Assembly: GCF_007829335.1 (NCBI RefSeq)
Contig: NZ_VIWO01000004.1
Span: 310,001-374,000 of the forward strand
DNA: 64,000 nucleotides
DNA from: Chitinophaga polysaccharea
GTDB taxonomy: Bacteria > Bacteroidota > Bacteroidia > Chitinophagales > Chitinophagaceae
Direction of reading: 5' to 3'
The notes below the pieces were generated by a model. That model saw only the letters and a program-made list of their open reading frames with translations. It had not been told where the DNA came from and searched no databases. Shown one piece after another: positions 8,285 to 17,309 of the stretch. The number at the start of each line of letters is the position of its first letter. The stretch's first letter is position 1. The translations under genes and the position numbers were made by a program.

Positions 8285-9526
8285 ATGATTCGAAAAATAG
8301 TTGTTAAAGACGCCCGGTTCCCGCTAACCAATGGAGCTGGCAGCGATGCTGTGCACCAGCAGCCCGTATATTCCTACACGGTGGCTTGTGTATACGATGA
8401 TAAAGGTAATTGCGGCACCGGGCTGGCCTTCACGCTGGGCGCGGGGAACGAGCTGGTATGTGCAGCCGCCAGGTTCTATGGAGAGCAGTTAATCGGTAAG
8501 GAGCTCAACGAAGTGATGGCTACTTTCGGCGACTGGTTTAAGCAACGGGCAGATGAACAGCAGTTCCGGTGGCTGGGCCCACACAAGGGGGTGGTGCACC
8601 TGGCGTTGGCAGCAGTTACCAACGCCTGCTACGATTTATGGGCTAAACAACAGCAGGTGCCTTTATGGAAGTTATTGCTGGACTTGAGCCCGGAGCAGGT
8701 GGTCAACACCCTGGATCTTTCTTACCTGGAAGAAGTATTATCCCGCGAAGAAGCGCTGAAGCTGCTTATAGACATGCAAGCTTCAAGACCGGAAAGGGAA
8801 GGGATCTTACGCACCGGCTACCCTGCCTATGATACCTCCGCCGGCTGGTTCAACTATTCCGATGACCAGCTGGAAGCCAATTGCAGACGCGCGATAGATA
8901 ATGGCTTTAAAGCCCTGAAATTAAAAGTAGGCGCTAAAAACCCGGACACGGATATACGAAGAGCGCATATTGTAAGAAATACCGTGGGTGCAGATATCAA
9001 AGTAATGGTAGATGCTAACCAGCAATGGAATCTTCCCCAGGCTATCGCCATTGGCAAGCGGCTGGCGGATATAAATCCCTACTGGATAGAAGAGCCTACG
9101 CATCCCGATGATGTATTGGCGCACCAAACGCTGGCCGCTGCATTACAACCATTGAAGCTGGCATTGGGAGAGCATGTTCCCAACAAAGTGATATTTAAAA
9201 ACTACCTGCAAACAGGGTGCGCCGGCTTTATACAGGTAGATGCCGTGCGAGTGGGGGGCGTGAGTGAGTTTATCACGGTCAGTCTCCTCTGTAAGAAATA
9301 TGGTGTGCCGGTAGTGCCACATGTAGGCGATATGGGACAGCTGCATCAGCACCTGGTATTATTCAATCATATTGCCATGGGGCATGAAGCATTGTTCCTG
9401 GAGCATATTCCACACCTGCGGGCACATTTCGCAGAACCGGCCAACATCACCGGCGGGTTTTACCACACGCCCGAAATGCCGGGCAGTAGCTGCGATCTGT
9501 TGGCGCTTAATACATTTGCCGGATGA
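8285..9526 (+). CDS. L-fuconate dehydratase-like protein (enolase superfamily)
   Basis: 413 residues of the mandelate-racemase subgroup. Visible catalytic elements are the KLK motif (K212, K214), Asp243 in MVDANQQW, Glu270 in WIEEP, Glu296 in GEHVP and His346 in PHVGD. The N-terminus (DGSDA-like GAGSDAVHQQPVYSY, then GLAFTLGAGNE) and WLGPHKGVVHLALAAVTNACYDLWAK are characteristic of L-fuconate dehydratases. The reaction would be L-fuconate to 2-keto-3-deoxy-L-fuconate. The next gene overlaps its stop by 4 bp (ATGA), indicating translational coupling with the transporter. A related acid-sugar specificity cannot be excluded. Confidence 0.85.
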   Translation: MIRKIVVKDARFPLTNGAGSDAVHQQPVYSYTVACVYDDKGNCGTGLAFTLGAGNELVCAAARFYGEQLIGKELNEVMATFGDWFKQRADEQQFRWLGPHKGVVHLALAAVTNACYDLWAKQQQVPLWKLLLDLSPEQVVNTLDLSYLEEVLSREEALKLLIDMQASRPEREGILRTGYPAYDTSAGWFNYSDDQLEANCRRAIDNGFKALKLKVGAKNPDTDIRRAHIVRNTVGADIKVMVDANQQWNLPQAIAIGKRLADINPYWIEEPTHPDDVLAHQTLAAALQPLKLALGEHVPNKVIFKNYLQTGCAGFIQVDAVRVGGVSEFITVSLLCKKYGVPVVPHVGDMGQLHQHLVLFNHIAMGHEALFLEHIPHLRAHFAEPANITGGFYHTPEMPGSSCDLLALNTFAG

Positions 9527-11157
9527 TTACCACTTTAGACACTGTTATTACGATCAGCTACATTGCTTTCATTGTATGGCTGGGCTTCCGTGCCGGGATG
9601 GCAGGGAAGAAAGGTGGCAATGCAGCAGGGGAGTACTTCCTGGCGGGTAAATCGTTGCGTTGGCCGGTAATTGGCATGGCGCTCTTTGCTACCAATATCT
9701 CCTGCCTGCACCTGGTAAGCCTGGCGCAGAGCGGGTTTGATACCGGTCTGATAACAGGCAACTATGAATGGATGTCGGCCTTTACGCTGATCCTGCTGGC
9801 GCTGTTTTTTGTTCCTTTTTATATACGTTCCGGCATTGCCACCCTGCCTGATTTCCTGGAACGGCGCTATAATCGGGCCTGCCGCGATTGGCTGGCCATC
9901 GTATCAGTGGTATCAGCAGTCGTTATTCACATCGCTTTTTCGTTCCTGGCCGGCGGTATTGTATTAGAAACGTTGTTTGGCATCAACATGTTTACCAGCA
10001 TTATTGTCATCGCTATTATTACCGGCGCCTATACAATTATGGGTGGTTTAAGAGCGGTGGTAGTCACCGAGTCGGTGCAAACCATGGTATTGTTGGCGGG
10101 GGCAGTAATTATTACGGTATTGTCGTGGTGGAAGGTAGGAGGCTGGCAGCCCGTATTACAGGTGTTGCAGCAGGAGCAGGGTATGGAAAAGCTATCAATG
10201 TTGCATGGCAGCAGCGACCCCAGTGGGCTTCCCTGGTATGCCATCTTCCTGGGATACCCGGTGATTGGTATCTGGTACTGGTGTGCGGATCAAACCATTG
10301 TACAGCGGGTATTGGGTGCCCGGGATGAAAACCATGCAAAAGCAGGCGCCTTGTTCTGCGGGGTGATCAAAATGTTGCCGGTATTTATTTTTATTCTTCC
10401 CGGGCTGCTGGCGTATGTGTTATACCGGCAAGGACAATTGGATCTGAGTGCCCTGAAAGCAGCAGATGGGGTGATGCATACCAAGGGAATTTATTCGCTG
10501 ATGATTACACAACTGGTGCCACCGGGATTGGTAGGCGTGCTGGTGGCGGCGCTGTTATCGGGACTGATGAGCCAGATTTCCGGCGCGCTCAACTCCATTG
10601 CTACGCTGGTAAGTTATGATTTGTATAAACGGTATCGCCCGGAGGCGGCCGATAAGCAACTAGTAAAGATAGGCCGCTGGGCGGCAGGCATAGCATTGCT
10701 ATTATCGCTGGCATTATTGCCACTGCTCAACAGGTATGAGAGCCTTTTTCATGGTATCAATGATGTGATTTCACATATTGCGCCGCCTATCACCTGCGTA
10801 TTTTTGCTAGGCATCTTCTGGCGTAAAGCTTCGGCAAAATCCGCACAATATACCTTGTGGCTGGGCTCTGTGCTGGGAGCAGGCGTATACGCGGTGGGTA
10901 AGTTAATGCCAGGAGGTTTTATCAGCCAGGTGCCACCGCTGATGATGGCGTTTTATCTTTTTATGGCCTGTGCGGTTTGTCAGGTAGCGTTATCGTTCCT
11001 GTTCCCTGTACAGGATACGGCAGGAAGCGAACGCCTGTATTGGAAAAGCCCGTTGGAGCCCCTGCGATTGAAAGGATGGCCGGGGTTGGCAGATTACCGC
11101 GTACAGTCGGTACTGTTACTATCGGTGATGGCTATACTATATTGGTGCTTCCGGTAA
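9523..11157 (+). CDS. Sodium:solute symporter (SSS family), probable fucose transporter
   Basis: 544 residues with about 14 predicted membrane helices. The SSS hallmarks are visible: EYFLAGKSLRWPVIGMALFATNISCLHLVSLAQSG near the N-terminus, AYTIMGGLRAVVVTE in the middle, and a long helix before GLMSQISGALNSIATLVSYDLYKRY. It imports a sugar or organic acid with Na+ across the inner membrane. Its start overlaps the dehydratase stop (ATGA), so it is the last gene of the fucose operon and most likely carries L-fucose. A strong hairpin terminator follows 6 bp after the stop codon. Confidence 0.88.
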   Translation: MITTLDTVITISYIAFIVWLGFRAGMAGKKGGNAAGEYFLAGKSLRWPVIGMALFATNISCLHLVSLAQSGFDTGLITGNYEWMSAFTLILLALFFVPFYIRSGIATLPDFLERRYNRACRDWLAIVSVVSAVVIHIAFSFLAGGIVLETLFGINMFTSIIVIAIITGAYTIMGGLRAVVVTESVQTMVLLAGAVIITVLSWWKVGGWQPVLQVLQQEQGMEKLSMLHGSSDPSGLPWYAIFLGYPVIGIWYWCADQTIVQRVLGARDENHAKAGALFCGVIKMLPVFIFILPGLLAYVLYRQGQLDLSALKAADGVMHTKGIYSLMITQLVPPGLVGVLVAALLSGLMSQISGALNSIATLVSYDLYKRYRPEAADKQLVKIGRWAAGIALLLSLALLPLLNRYESLFHGINDVISHIAPPITCVFLLGIFWRKASAKSAQYTLWLGSVLGAGVYAVGKLMPGGFISQVPPLMMAFYLFMACAVCQVALSFLFPVQDTAGSERLYWKSPLEPLRLKGWPGLADYRVQSVLLLSVMAILYWCFR

Positions 11158-11162
11158 AATGC

Positions 11163-11198
11163 AAAAGAGGCGGATCAGATCGATCCGCCTCTTTTTTT
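11163..11198. terminator. Strong bidirectional intrinsic terminator
   Basis: A perfect 14-bp stem (11163-11176 with 11182-11195) closes a 5-nt loop. It has T runs on the plus side and A runs before it, so it can work in both directions between the convergent transporter and fabI genes. Confidence 0.85.
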
Positions 11199-11207
11199 GC
11201 GCTATTT

Positions 11208-12020
11208 TTATTTAGACATCTGCGCGATCACTGCTTCTGTAACCCCGGTACTGGAGAAGCCTCCATCGTGAAACAGGTTTTGCATAGTGACCATGCGCGT
11301 ATAATCTGAAAATAAGCTAACGGTAAATGCTGCACATTGGTCGGCGTTGGCATTACCCAATGGCGACATCTTTTCTGAATACGCCACAAAACCATCAAAT
11401 CCGCCAATGCCTTGCCCGGCGGTAGTCATCGTAGGGGACTGGGAGATAGTATTGATGCGAACTTTTTTCTTCATACCATACTGGTAGCCAAAGCTGCGGG
11501 TAATACTTTCCAGCATCGCTTTGATATCCGCCATCTCATTGTAGTTGGGAAATGACAGGTGTGCAGCGATGAAAGTCAGCGCCACTACCGATCCCCACTC
11601 ATTGATAGCATCGTGCTTCATCGCGGTTTGCAGGATCCGGTGAAGACTCATCCCTGAAATATCCACCGACTTATGCATGTAGTCATAGTTCAGGTTCGTA
11701 TAGTCGTTACCCTTACGAACGTTTACGCTCATCCCGATGGAGTGCAGGATGAAATCAACGCCACCACCAAAATGTTCTTTGGTTTTGGTAAATAAATTGT
11801 CGAGATCGTCCATGTTGGTAACATCCGCGGGAATTACGGGGGCGTTGCATTGTTGCGCCAGCGCATTGATTTCGCCCATGCGAACGGCCACCGGTGCATT
11901 GGTTAGCACGATTTCCGCACCTTCTGCCACACAGCGAAGGGCTGTTTTCCAGGCAATGGATTTTTCATCCAGGGCGCCGAAAATAATTCCTTTTTTACCT
12001 TTTAATAAATTGTGGGACAT
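11208..12020 (-). CDS. fabI: Enoyl-[acyl-carrier-protein] reductase, FabI type
   Basis: 270 residues, the NADH-dependent enoyl-ACP reductase of type II fatty acid synthesis. The N-terminus carries the atypical SDR nucleotide motif GIIFGALDEKSIAW. The catalytic Tyr160 and Lys167 have the FabI Y-x6-K spacing (YNEMADIK), and RINTISQSPTMTTAGQGIGGF forms the substrate-loop region. It is a single gene facing the fucose operon across a shared terminator. A near-consensus -7 element (TATATTTT, minus strand, 12039-12046) lies about 20 nt before the start codon, implying a very short leader. Essential housekeeping function is expected. Confidence 0.95.
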   Translation of the reverse strand: MSHNLLKGKKGIIFGALDEKSIAWKTALRCVAEGAEIVLTNAPVAVRMGEINALAQQCNAPVIPADVTNMDDLDNLFTKTKEHFGGGVDFILHSIGMSVNVRKGNDYTNLNYDYMHKSVDISGMSLHRILQTAMKHDAINEWGSVVALTFIAAHLSFPNYNEMADIKAMLESITRSFGYQYGMKKKVRINTISQSPTMTTAGQGIGGFDGFVAYSEKMSPLGNANADQCAAFTVSLFSDYTRMVTMQNLFHDGGFSSTGVTEAVIAQMSK

Positions 12021-12130
12021 GACCAGGTTTTAGTGTACAAAATATAATTACTACAAGGTTTAAATGTAGCCTAATTATACTTGCAGGGATGGCTGCGCCA
12101 CAAATTTTAACATTTTGTAAGAAGGAACGA

Positions 12131-12808
12131 CTAATGTCCCATTTGTTGCTTCATGTCCATTTGCAGCTGCCAGAGCTCTTCTATGGGTACGGCTTTTCTG
12201 CTGACAGCATTGATATCTTTTCCTTCTTTGGAAAACAGGAAAGGATAGCTGCTGAAAGCCTGTATGCCGTTTATTTTTGCTACGTCATTTTCCCAGCCCT
12301 GCCAGCGGAAGGCTTCATAGAAGCCTGCAATATCGCCGGTGCAACAAAAGCTGATAAAGTCGCTGTAACTGATTTCCATATTTTCCCATTCCAGCGTATC
12401 GGGCGCAAAGTAAAAGACGCTGCCAATGCCTTCCTGTGGCGCCAATGTACCGTTGTTAATGGCAAAAAATCCGCCGATCACATCGTCAGCAATCAGCAGG
12501 AAGCCTGGCTGCGCGCCGCTTTGGGTAAATGATTTACCTTCATTCCATCCGGGTAGGGTACGGTCCAGTTTTGCATGGCCGGAGCCCAATACCCTTATCC
12601 AGCCATGATCTACGAGTAGTCCCCCGGTTTCATAAATGATAGCGCCCATCGGTGAGCGGGTAGTTACCTGGGTTTGATATAAAGCCTGTTCAGCACGGGC
12701 CTGTTCTTTCGGAAGAATGTCAATAGGATTGCTACCTGCATTAATCCATTCCTGCACCAGGTCCCAGCCAGGTTCTTTCGTATTAATCAGTTCATTCAGC
12801 GTTCTCAT
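12131..12808 (-). CDS. DUF2625 family protein
   Basis: 225 residues, cytosolic, no signal or membrane segment. The N-terminal MRTLNELINTKEPGWDLVQEWI and the central SPMGAIIYETGGLLVDHGWIRVLGSG resemble the DUF2625 family, whose biochemical role is unknown. It is acidic and rich in aromatic residues. Its ATG overlaps the TGA of the upstream secreted-protein gene (ATGA), so the two are probably translated together, although one product is exported and the other is not. Confidence 0.65.
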   Translation of the reverse strand: MRTLNELINTKEPGWDLVQEWINAGSNPIDILPKEQARAEQALYQTQVTTRSPMGAIIYETGGLLVDHGWIRVLGSGHAKLDRTLPGWNEGKSFTQSGAQPGFLLIADDVIGGFFAINNGTLAPQEGIGSVFYFAPDTLEWENMEISYSDFISFCCTGDIAGFYEAFRWQGWENDVAKINGIQAFSSYPFLFSKEGKDINAVSRKAVPIEELWQLQMDMKQQMGH

Positions 12809-13587
12809 GGTTGCAAGTTAAATAAAAAAAAGTGGGTGTTCCTGCCAGCGTCCAGTAGCATGGATTGAGCTCTACCCAGTTTAATTGCTTTTCCCCAGCC
12901 CGCGCTCGTCCAGGAAGGCGCTCCGCTTATTTCCAGTTTGGCGGTTGGAGTGGTGGTGCCAACACCGATATTGCCACCAAAGAAATTGGTACCGCTACTA
13001 TTGTAATAAACGGTGCCTGAACCGAAAGTATTCCCATTCATGTTAACATAACTGTCAATACTGGTTTTGAAGGTCTGTGGTCTGCTGGTGGTACCGGGAA
13101 CATTAATAACCGGTTCTTCGAATGGCAGTGGATTGGTAACGCCATCGTAAACAGTTGCCCGGTCATTGTACCGGGAGCTGAAGTAATAGCTGGTATTTCC
13201 CCGTAGCCAAATAATGATGATAAAAGCCGAATTATTGGCAGTGGCATCACGCCAGCCGGCAATAAATTTACTGTTGTCTGGAACATTGCTGTATTGATGT
13301 ATATCTGCATCAATGAAGCTGGAACCATTACCCCAATTGGTAGTATGATATCTGAATTTAGCGATCAGGGAGCCGCGCCAGCTGGAGTCCCGGTGTACAT
13401 CAGAGCGTCCTATTTGTATTTCCGAAGCTTCGTGGCGCCACCAGGCGGAATCAGTAAATACTACCGGGTAAAACTTGTCGAGCGTACCATAAACGGTGAA
13501 GGATTTTGTGACTTGGGCACTGGCATGTTCGCTAAAGAAACATGCCATGAAGGCCAGTAACAGGCCGGGTAACAGGATGAATTTCAT
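12805..13587 (-). CDS. Secreted protein with tail-fibre-like beta segment, possibly truncated
   Basis: 260 residues with a clear signal peptide (cleavage after ASA, about residue 24). The body is Ser/Thr/Asn-rich and beta-sheet-like. The C-terminal third contains NFFGGNIGVGTTTPTAKLEISG, the tail-fibre-like motif common in Bacteroidota secreted adhesin-like proteins. In such proteins the sequence normally goes on much further, while here it stops about 40 residues later, just after an 8-base T run (minus strand, 12824-12831). A frameshift in that homopolymer is a possible cause of the short length. Function unknown; probably a surface or secreted structural protein. Confidence 0.6.
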   Translation of the reverse strand: MKFILLPGLLLAFMACFFSEHASAQVTKSFTVYGTLDKFYPVVFTDSAWWRHEASEIQIGRSDVHRDSSWRGSLIAKFRYHTTNWGNGSSFIDADIHQYSNVPDNSKFIAGWRDATANNSAFIIIIWLRGNTSYYFSSRYNDRATVYDGVTNPLPFEEPVINVPGTTSRPQTFKTSIDSYVNMNGNTFGSGTVYYNSSGTNFFGGNIGVGTTTPTAKLEISGAPSWTSAGWGKAIKLGRAQSMLLDAGRNTHFFLFNLQP

Positions 13588-13670
13588 AAGTAATATAGGT
13601 TCTCTATGTTCAAAAAATATCTTGGGATTATCCGGGGGTAAAAATACATTTGTGGGTAAGATAAAAACAA

Positions 13671-13700
13671 AAAGAGACTACCGTTGCCGATAGTCTCTTT
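13671..13700 (-). terminator. Intrinsic terminator of the GMC oxidoreductase operon
   Basis: A perfect 10-bp stem (AAAGAGACTA paired with TAGTCTCTTT) with a 10-nt loop. On the minus strand it is followed by a T-rich run (TTTTTGTTTTT). It lies 15 bp after the GMC stop codon. Confidence 0.75.
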
Positions 13701-13714
13701 AATACCAGGTACGT

Positions 13715-15424
13715 TTATATTTCTCCCTTCTTCAGCTGTTGTACAGCATAATCTACCGCCCGGGCGGTGAGTGCCATATAGGTGAGTGATGGATTTTGAG
13801 TGGAGGTAGACGTCATACAGGCGCCATCCGTTACAAACACATTTTTGCAGGCATGCATTTGATTCCATTTGTTGAGGATCGACGTTTTAGGATCCAGCCC
13901 CATACGGGCGCCGCCCATTTCGTGTATATCCAGTCCGGGCGCCTGTTTGGAATCGCCAGTCTTAATATTGGTAAACCCGGCTTTGGTGTACATTTCCGTC
14001 ATTTGCTCGAAGAAGTCCTTCAGCATTTTTTCGTCGTTATCGTCGTAGTCTACGTCGATATTGATTTGTGGAATGCCCCATTCGTCTTTTTTATTGGTGT
14101 CGAGCGTAAGGGTACTTTTTTCTTTTGGAATGGTTTCTCCCATCATATGAGAGCCTACATACCAGGGGCCTGTTTCTGGATTGAACAGTTGTTCTTTCAG
14201 GCTCTTGCCAAATCCGTCGGTATTGGTATGCCGCCCGCGGCCGGTGTCGAAGCCAGCAGCATACCCCCGGAGGAAGTCTGTTTCCTGTTTGTGTACATTA
14301 CGGAAACGGGGGATATAGGCACTGGTAGGGCGCCGTCCGTCGGTGGTGGAATCTTTGAAGCCTTCATATTGCGCGGAAATATGTCCGCGGTAGTTATGGA
14401 AGGCAAAGTATTTACCCAGGGTGCCGCTGTCGTTGCCCAAGCCGTTAGGAAAGCGGTGAGAGGTAGAGTTCAGCAGAATCAGGTTGGTATTCACGGCCGC
14501 CGCGTTCACGAAGATCACATTGGCGTAATATTCCATCATCTCCTTGGTGTTGGTATCAACTACCCGAACGCCGGTGGCCTTTCCTTTTTGTTCATCGTAA
14601 ATAATGGAATGCACCACTGAAAACGGACGAAGGGTGAGGTTACCGGTTTTCTGCGCCCAGGGAATGGTGGAGGAGTTGCTGCTGAAATATCCGCCAAACG
14701 GGCATCCGCGCTGGCAAAGGTCCCGCTTCTGGCATTGTCCTCTGCCCTGGTCCAGGTGTATTTGTTGTGGCTGGGTCAGATGCGCACAACGTGCGTAAAT
14801 CACCTGCCGGTCTTTATAGTTGTCTTTTACAAAATCCTTGAAATAGTTTTCTACGCAACTAAGTTCCATAGGAGGTAAAAATTCTCCGTCGGGCAGGTGA
14901 GGAAGACCGTCTTTATTCCCGGAGATGCCTACAAACTTTTCTACATAGCTATACCAGGGGGCAATGTCTTTATAACGTATAGGCCAGTCCGTAGCAAAGC
15001 CGTCGCGTGCGGGGCCTTCGAAATCAAAGTCGCTCCAGCGCTGGGTTTGCCGCGCCCACATGAGCGACTTTCCGCCCACCTGGTAACCCCGGATCCAGTC
15101 GAATGGTTTGGGCTGTCCATAGGGATGGTCGTTGTCTTTTACAAAGAAGTGCATGGCATCTTCTTTATAGGCGTAACAGCGGCTGATCGAGGGGTTGGCC
15201 TCTTTGATAGCGGCCGGTACCTGTCCGCGGTGTGGGAACTCCCAGGGAAACTGGCTGGTAGTAGGGTAGTCTTTTAAATGTTTTACATCCCGTCCTCTTT
15301 CGAGCACCAGTGTTTTTAATCCTTTTTCGGTAAATTCTTTCGCTGCCCATCCGCCACTGATGCCAGATCCGATAACAATGGCGTCGAATGTGCGATTTTG
15401 CAGGCTGGTATTGTTATTACTCAT
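13715..15424 (-). CDS. GMC family oxidoreductase, large subunit
   Basis: 569 residues. The FAD-binding motif VIGSGISGGWAAKEF is at 16-30. A cysteine cluster QKRDLCQRGCPFGG is typical of the gluconate/fructose dehydrogenase-like branch. The C-terminal block HEMGGARMG, followed by TQNPSLTYMALTARA, is the conserved GMC active-site region with the catalytic histidine. It oxidises an alcohol or sugar hydroxyl, passing electrons to a cytochrome or other acceptor; the substrate is unknown. It lies 11 bp downstream of the subunit-3 gene, which in related systems carries the Tat signal and escorts the large subunit. Confidence 0.88.
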   Translation of the reverse strand: MSNNNTSLQNRTFDAIVIGSGISGGWAAKEFTEKGLKTLVLERGRDVKHLKDYPTTSQFPWEFPHRGQVPAAIKEANPSISRCYAYKEDAMHFFVKDNDHPYGQPKPFDWIRGYQVGGKSLMWARQTQRWSDFDFEGPARDGFATDWPIRYKDIAPWYSYVEKFVGISGNKDGLPHLPDGEFLPPMELSCVENYFKDFVKDNYKDRQVIYARCAHLTQPQQIHLDQGRGQCQKRDLCQRGCPFGGYFSSNSSTIPWAQKTGNLTLRPFSVVHSIIYDEQKGKATGVRVVDTNTKEMMEYYANVIFVNAAAVNTNLILLNSTSHRFPNGLGNDSGTLGKYFAFHNYRGHISAQYEGFKDSTTDGRRPTSAYIPRFRNVHKQETDFLRGYAAGFDTGRGRHTNTDGFGKSLKEQLFNPETGPWYVGSHMMGETIPKEKSTLTLDTNKKDEWGIPQINIDVDYDDNDEKMLKDFFEQMTEMYTKAGFTNIKTGDSKQAPGLDIHEMGGARMGLDPKTSILNKWNQMHACKNVFVTDGACMTSTSTQNPSLTYMALTARAVDYAVQQLKKGEI

Positions 15425-15435
15425 GTTGTTAGTAG

Positions 15436-15987
15436 TTAGGCAGTCTTCCTGGCCGAGGGTTTAAATGGTACACAACCTTTATAACGGGCGGGTACCAGTT
15501 CATAGATATCCACGTTGGTCATAAAATATTTGGATTGCGTATAAGCTTGGATGGTGAGGCGTTTGGTGGCACGGTAAAAAAACGAAAGGTCATCTTTACT
15601 GTCTTTGGCCGCTTCCAGGGAGGTAAGCAGTGCTTCCCGCTGTGGTGTGGTGCTTTCGAGGAAGCTGCGACCGTTGAGTTTTTTATTCGCCTGTTCAAAT
15701 GCTTTCAGGCCATTCATCCATTGTTGCTGCTCTTCTTTTTTGTAGCAGTCGTCCATCATGATGAGGGTAAACAGATGGGTGGACAGCGCCTTGGCGCCTG
15801 GGGTAGTAGTAGGGGGAATAATGGTGTCTGCCAGCTCGGCCAGCATCTTCTCCTGGTCGCCATCTACCGAAATGTTTTTTAATGTCAACGAAGCCCTGCT
15901 GGTGTGTTGCAGGCAGGCGGGCAACAAAGCCATACCGGCTGAAACATACAGCAGCTGTTTAATTGCAGATCTTCTGTTCACTGCCAT
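15436..15987 (-). CDS. Gluconate 2-dehydrogenase subunit 3 family protein
   Basis: 183 residues. The N-terminus MAVNRRSAIKQLLYVSAGMALLPAC has a twin-arginine-like RR followed by a hydrophobic stretch, with a Cys in lipobox position. The remaining roughly 150 residues match the small-subunit fold (LADTIIPPTTTPGAKAL and the MMDDCYKKEEQQQW segment). These proteins partner GMC-type dehydrogenases and are thought to help export and membrane attachment. It is the first gene of a two-gene operon with the GMC enzyme. No c-type haem (CxxCH) gene is adjacent, so the electron acceptor is not visible here. Confidence 0.85.
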   Translation of the reverse strand: MAVNRRSAIKQLLYVSAGMALLPACLQHTSRASLTLKNISVDGDQEKMLAELADTIIPPTTTPGAKALSTHLFTLIMMDDCYKKEEQQQWMNGLKAFEQANKKLNGRSFLESTTPQREALLTSLEAAKDSKDDLSFFYRATKRLTIQAYTQSKYFMTNVDIYELVPARYKGCVPFKPSARKTA

Positions 15988-16112
15988 GGAAATAATTTTT
16001 GTGTAATAGAACGGGAATCTTTCATCTTTTATTAGCTCGTGATGGTGAAAACGCCTGAAAACTGCGTTCCTGGTCGTAAAGCGGGACTAAATATATACGT
16101 TTCCCCACTCTT

Positions 16113-16832
16113 TTACAAGGAAATTTGTGAGGAAATCTCTTTGCCGGTGGGCAAGGATGTTTTGCGGAAAGAGCAGTTGACAAAAGGGAGGATCCGGCGT
16201 CCTATTTTATTGATCAGCCCTATCTGTACCACTTTGCCCGCCTTGCATGCATTGATGAGCCCTACCTGGAGCCCGCGGCCATACGTGCTTTTGTTGTGCA
16301 GGCCGGCAATCATAATGCCTTGGAATTCGTAGTGGATACTAACAAGGCCGGTTATTTCCAGGCCATGTACGCTGCTGTTCATCGAAGTCAGTCCATTGAT
16401 GCTGATGCCGCGGGTGCAGGCCAGTGCTCCGCCTGCGCTGAGAGATAGTCCCCTCACCAGGCATACTTCACCACTGTCGGCATCGGGGTAAACGGAAAAG
16501 TTACCCAGCATTTCTCCGTAGCGACTGGTCGCCCCATTTTTTCGGACAAAGGGAGAGGATACGAGTCCTATGACATTGTAAACGGCTCCAAATGCTGCCA
16601 GTGGTCCTATTTCCAGGTTCAGGCCATTTACCTCGAGGGTGTCGGCCTTCATCCAGGGGATGGTCATAAAACTCAGGGCGATGCCGTTAATAGTGGTGTT
16701 CCGTTTCACGGGCGTGGTCCACGCACCGGTGCGGGTATAATGTCTTTGGGGAATGCTGTCCTGTGCTGCCACCGGCGAGGTGTATGCCTGAAGCAGGGAA
16801 AACAGGACGATCCATATCAGGTAGTGCTTCAA
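16113..16832 (-). CDS. LA_2272-like surface-repeat protein
   Basis: 239 residues with a signal peptide (cleavage around SPVAAQ). After it come repeated short beta segments of the form G-x-x-I/V-x-G-L (VNGLNLEIGPL, ISINGLTSMNSSVHGLEITGLVS, GIMIAGLHNKS, GLQVGLINAC, VQIGLINKIG). These are typical of the LA_2272 surface repeat seen in Bacteroidota and Leptospira proteins. The start codon is TTG: an in-frame stop lies four codons upstream and the signal peptide begins exactly at this TTG, so no ATG alternative fits. Likely exported to the outer membrane or surface; function unknown. Confidence 0.65.
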   Translation of the reverse strand: MKHYLIWIVLFSLLQAYTSPVAAQDSIPQRHYTRTGAWTTPVKRNTTINGIALSFMTIPWMKADTLEVNGLNLEIGPLAAFGAVYNVIGLVSSPFVRKNGATSRYGEMLGNFSVYPDADSGEVCLVRGLSLSAGGALACTRGISINGLTSMNSSVHGLEITGLVSIHYEFQGIMIAGLHNKSTYGRGLQVGLINACKAGKVVQIGLINKIGRRILPFVNCSFRKTSLPTGKEISSQISL

Positions 16833-16893
16833 TTGATCAGTTTATGTCAGAAAAACATAGGTACGTACCAAATATACAAAAGGAGCGCCCGAT

Positions 16894-17309
16894 ATGGGTA
16901 TCTCTTTGGCACCTGATAAATATAGGGGCCTTGGGGTACCCGATATCCGGCAGACCCGCCAGCTGAGAGAGCTGCTGGAGTTGGGAGCCCTGCGGCTGGC
17001 CATACAATGTACCGACAATGAACATATCCAGCTGCTGGAAAAGGTATCACCAGTCGCTAACAGCTGTCTGAACGGCTGAGCGTCCTTCGGGAAAGTGGTG
17101 GAGAAGGCATTCGCCGGCGGCCTGCCAGGGCATTGGTCGGTATGGACGCAAAAGTGGCCGGGCTGTTTGGGCGGATAAAAAATTGTATCATTGAGGATTA
17201 TAAGGATGTGGGGCGGGTAACTGTGGCCTACCCGCATCTGACAGATGATAGCTTTATCAAAGAATTTTTATCACAAGACAGCATAAAAAAATTATTGTCG
17301 CATGCTTAA
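16894..17309 (+). pseudogene. Frameshifted small gene, unidentified
   Basis: Two coding-like segments lie in different frames. The first starts at ATG 16894 (MGISLAPDKYRGLGVPDIRQ...) and stops at 17079. The second is open from about 17056 (QLSERLSVLRESGG...) and ends at 17309 with LSQDSIKKLLSHA. One frameshift near 17050-17075 would join them into a protein of about 138 residues, helical and charged, with no signal peptide. Its end overlaps the start of the M20 amidohydrolase by 8 bp, as in an operon, which supports a once-real gene. I do not recognise the family. A sequencing error is the alternative to genuine decay. Confidence 0.45.

Noticed and set aside
13796..14620. 274-residue antisense ORF inside the GMC oxidoreductase gene
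   Set aside because: Shadow of a well-supported gene on the other strand.
16837..17237. Overlapping minus-strand ORFs
   Set aside because: Shadows of the frameshifted plus-strand gene; start codons and composition do not support them.
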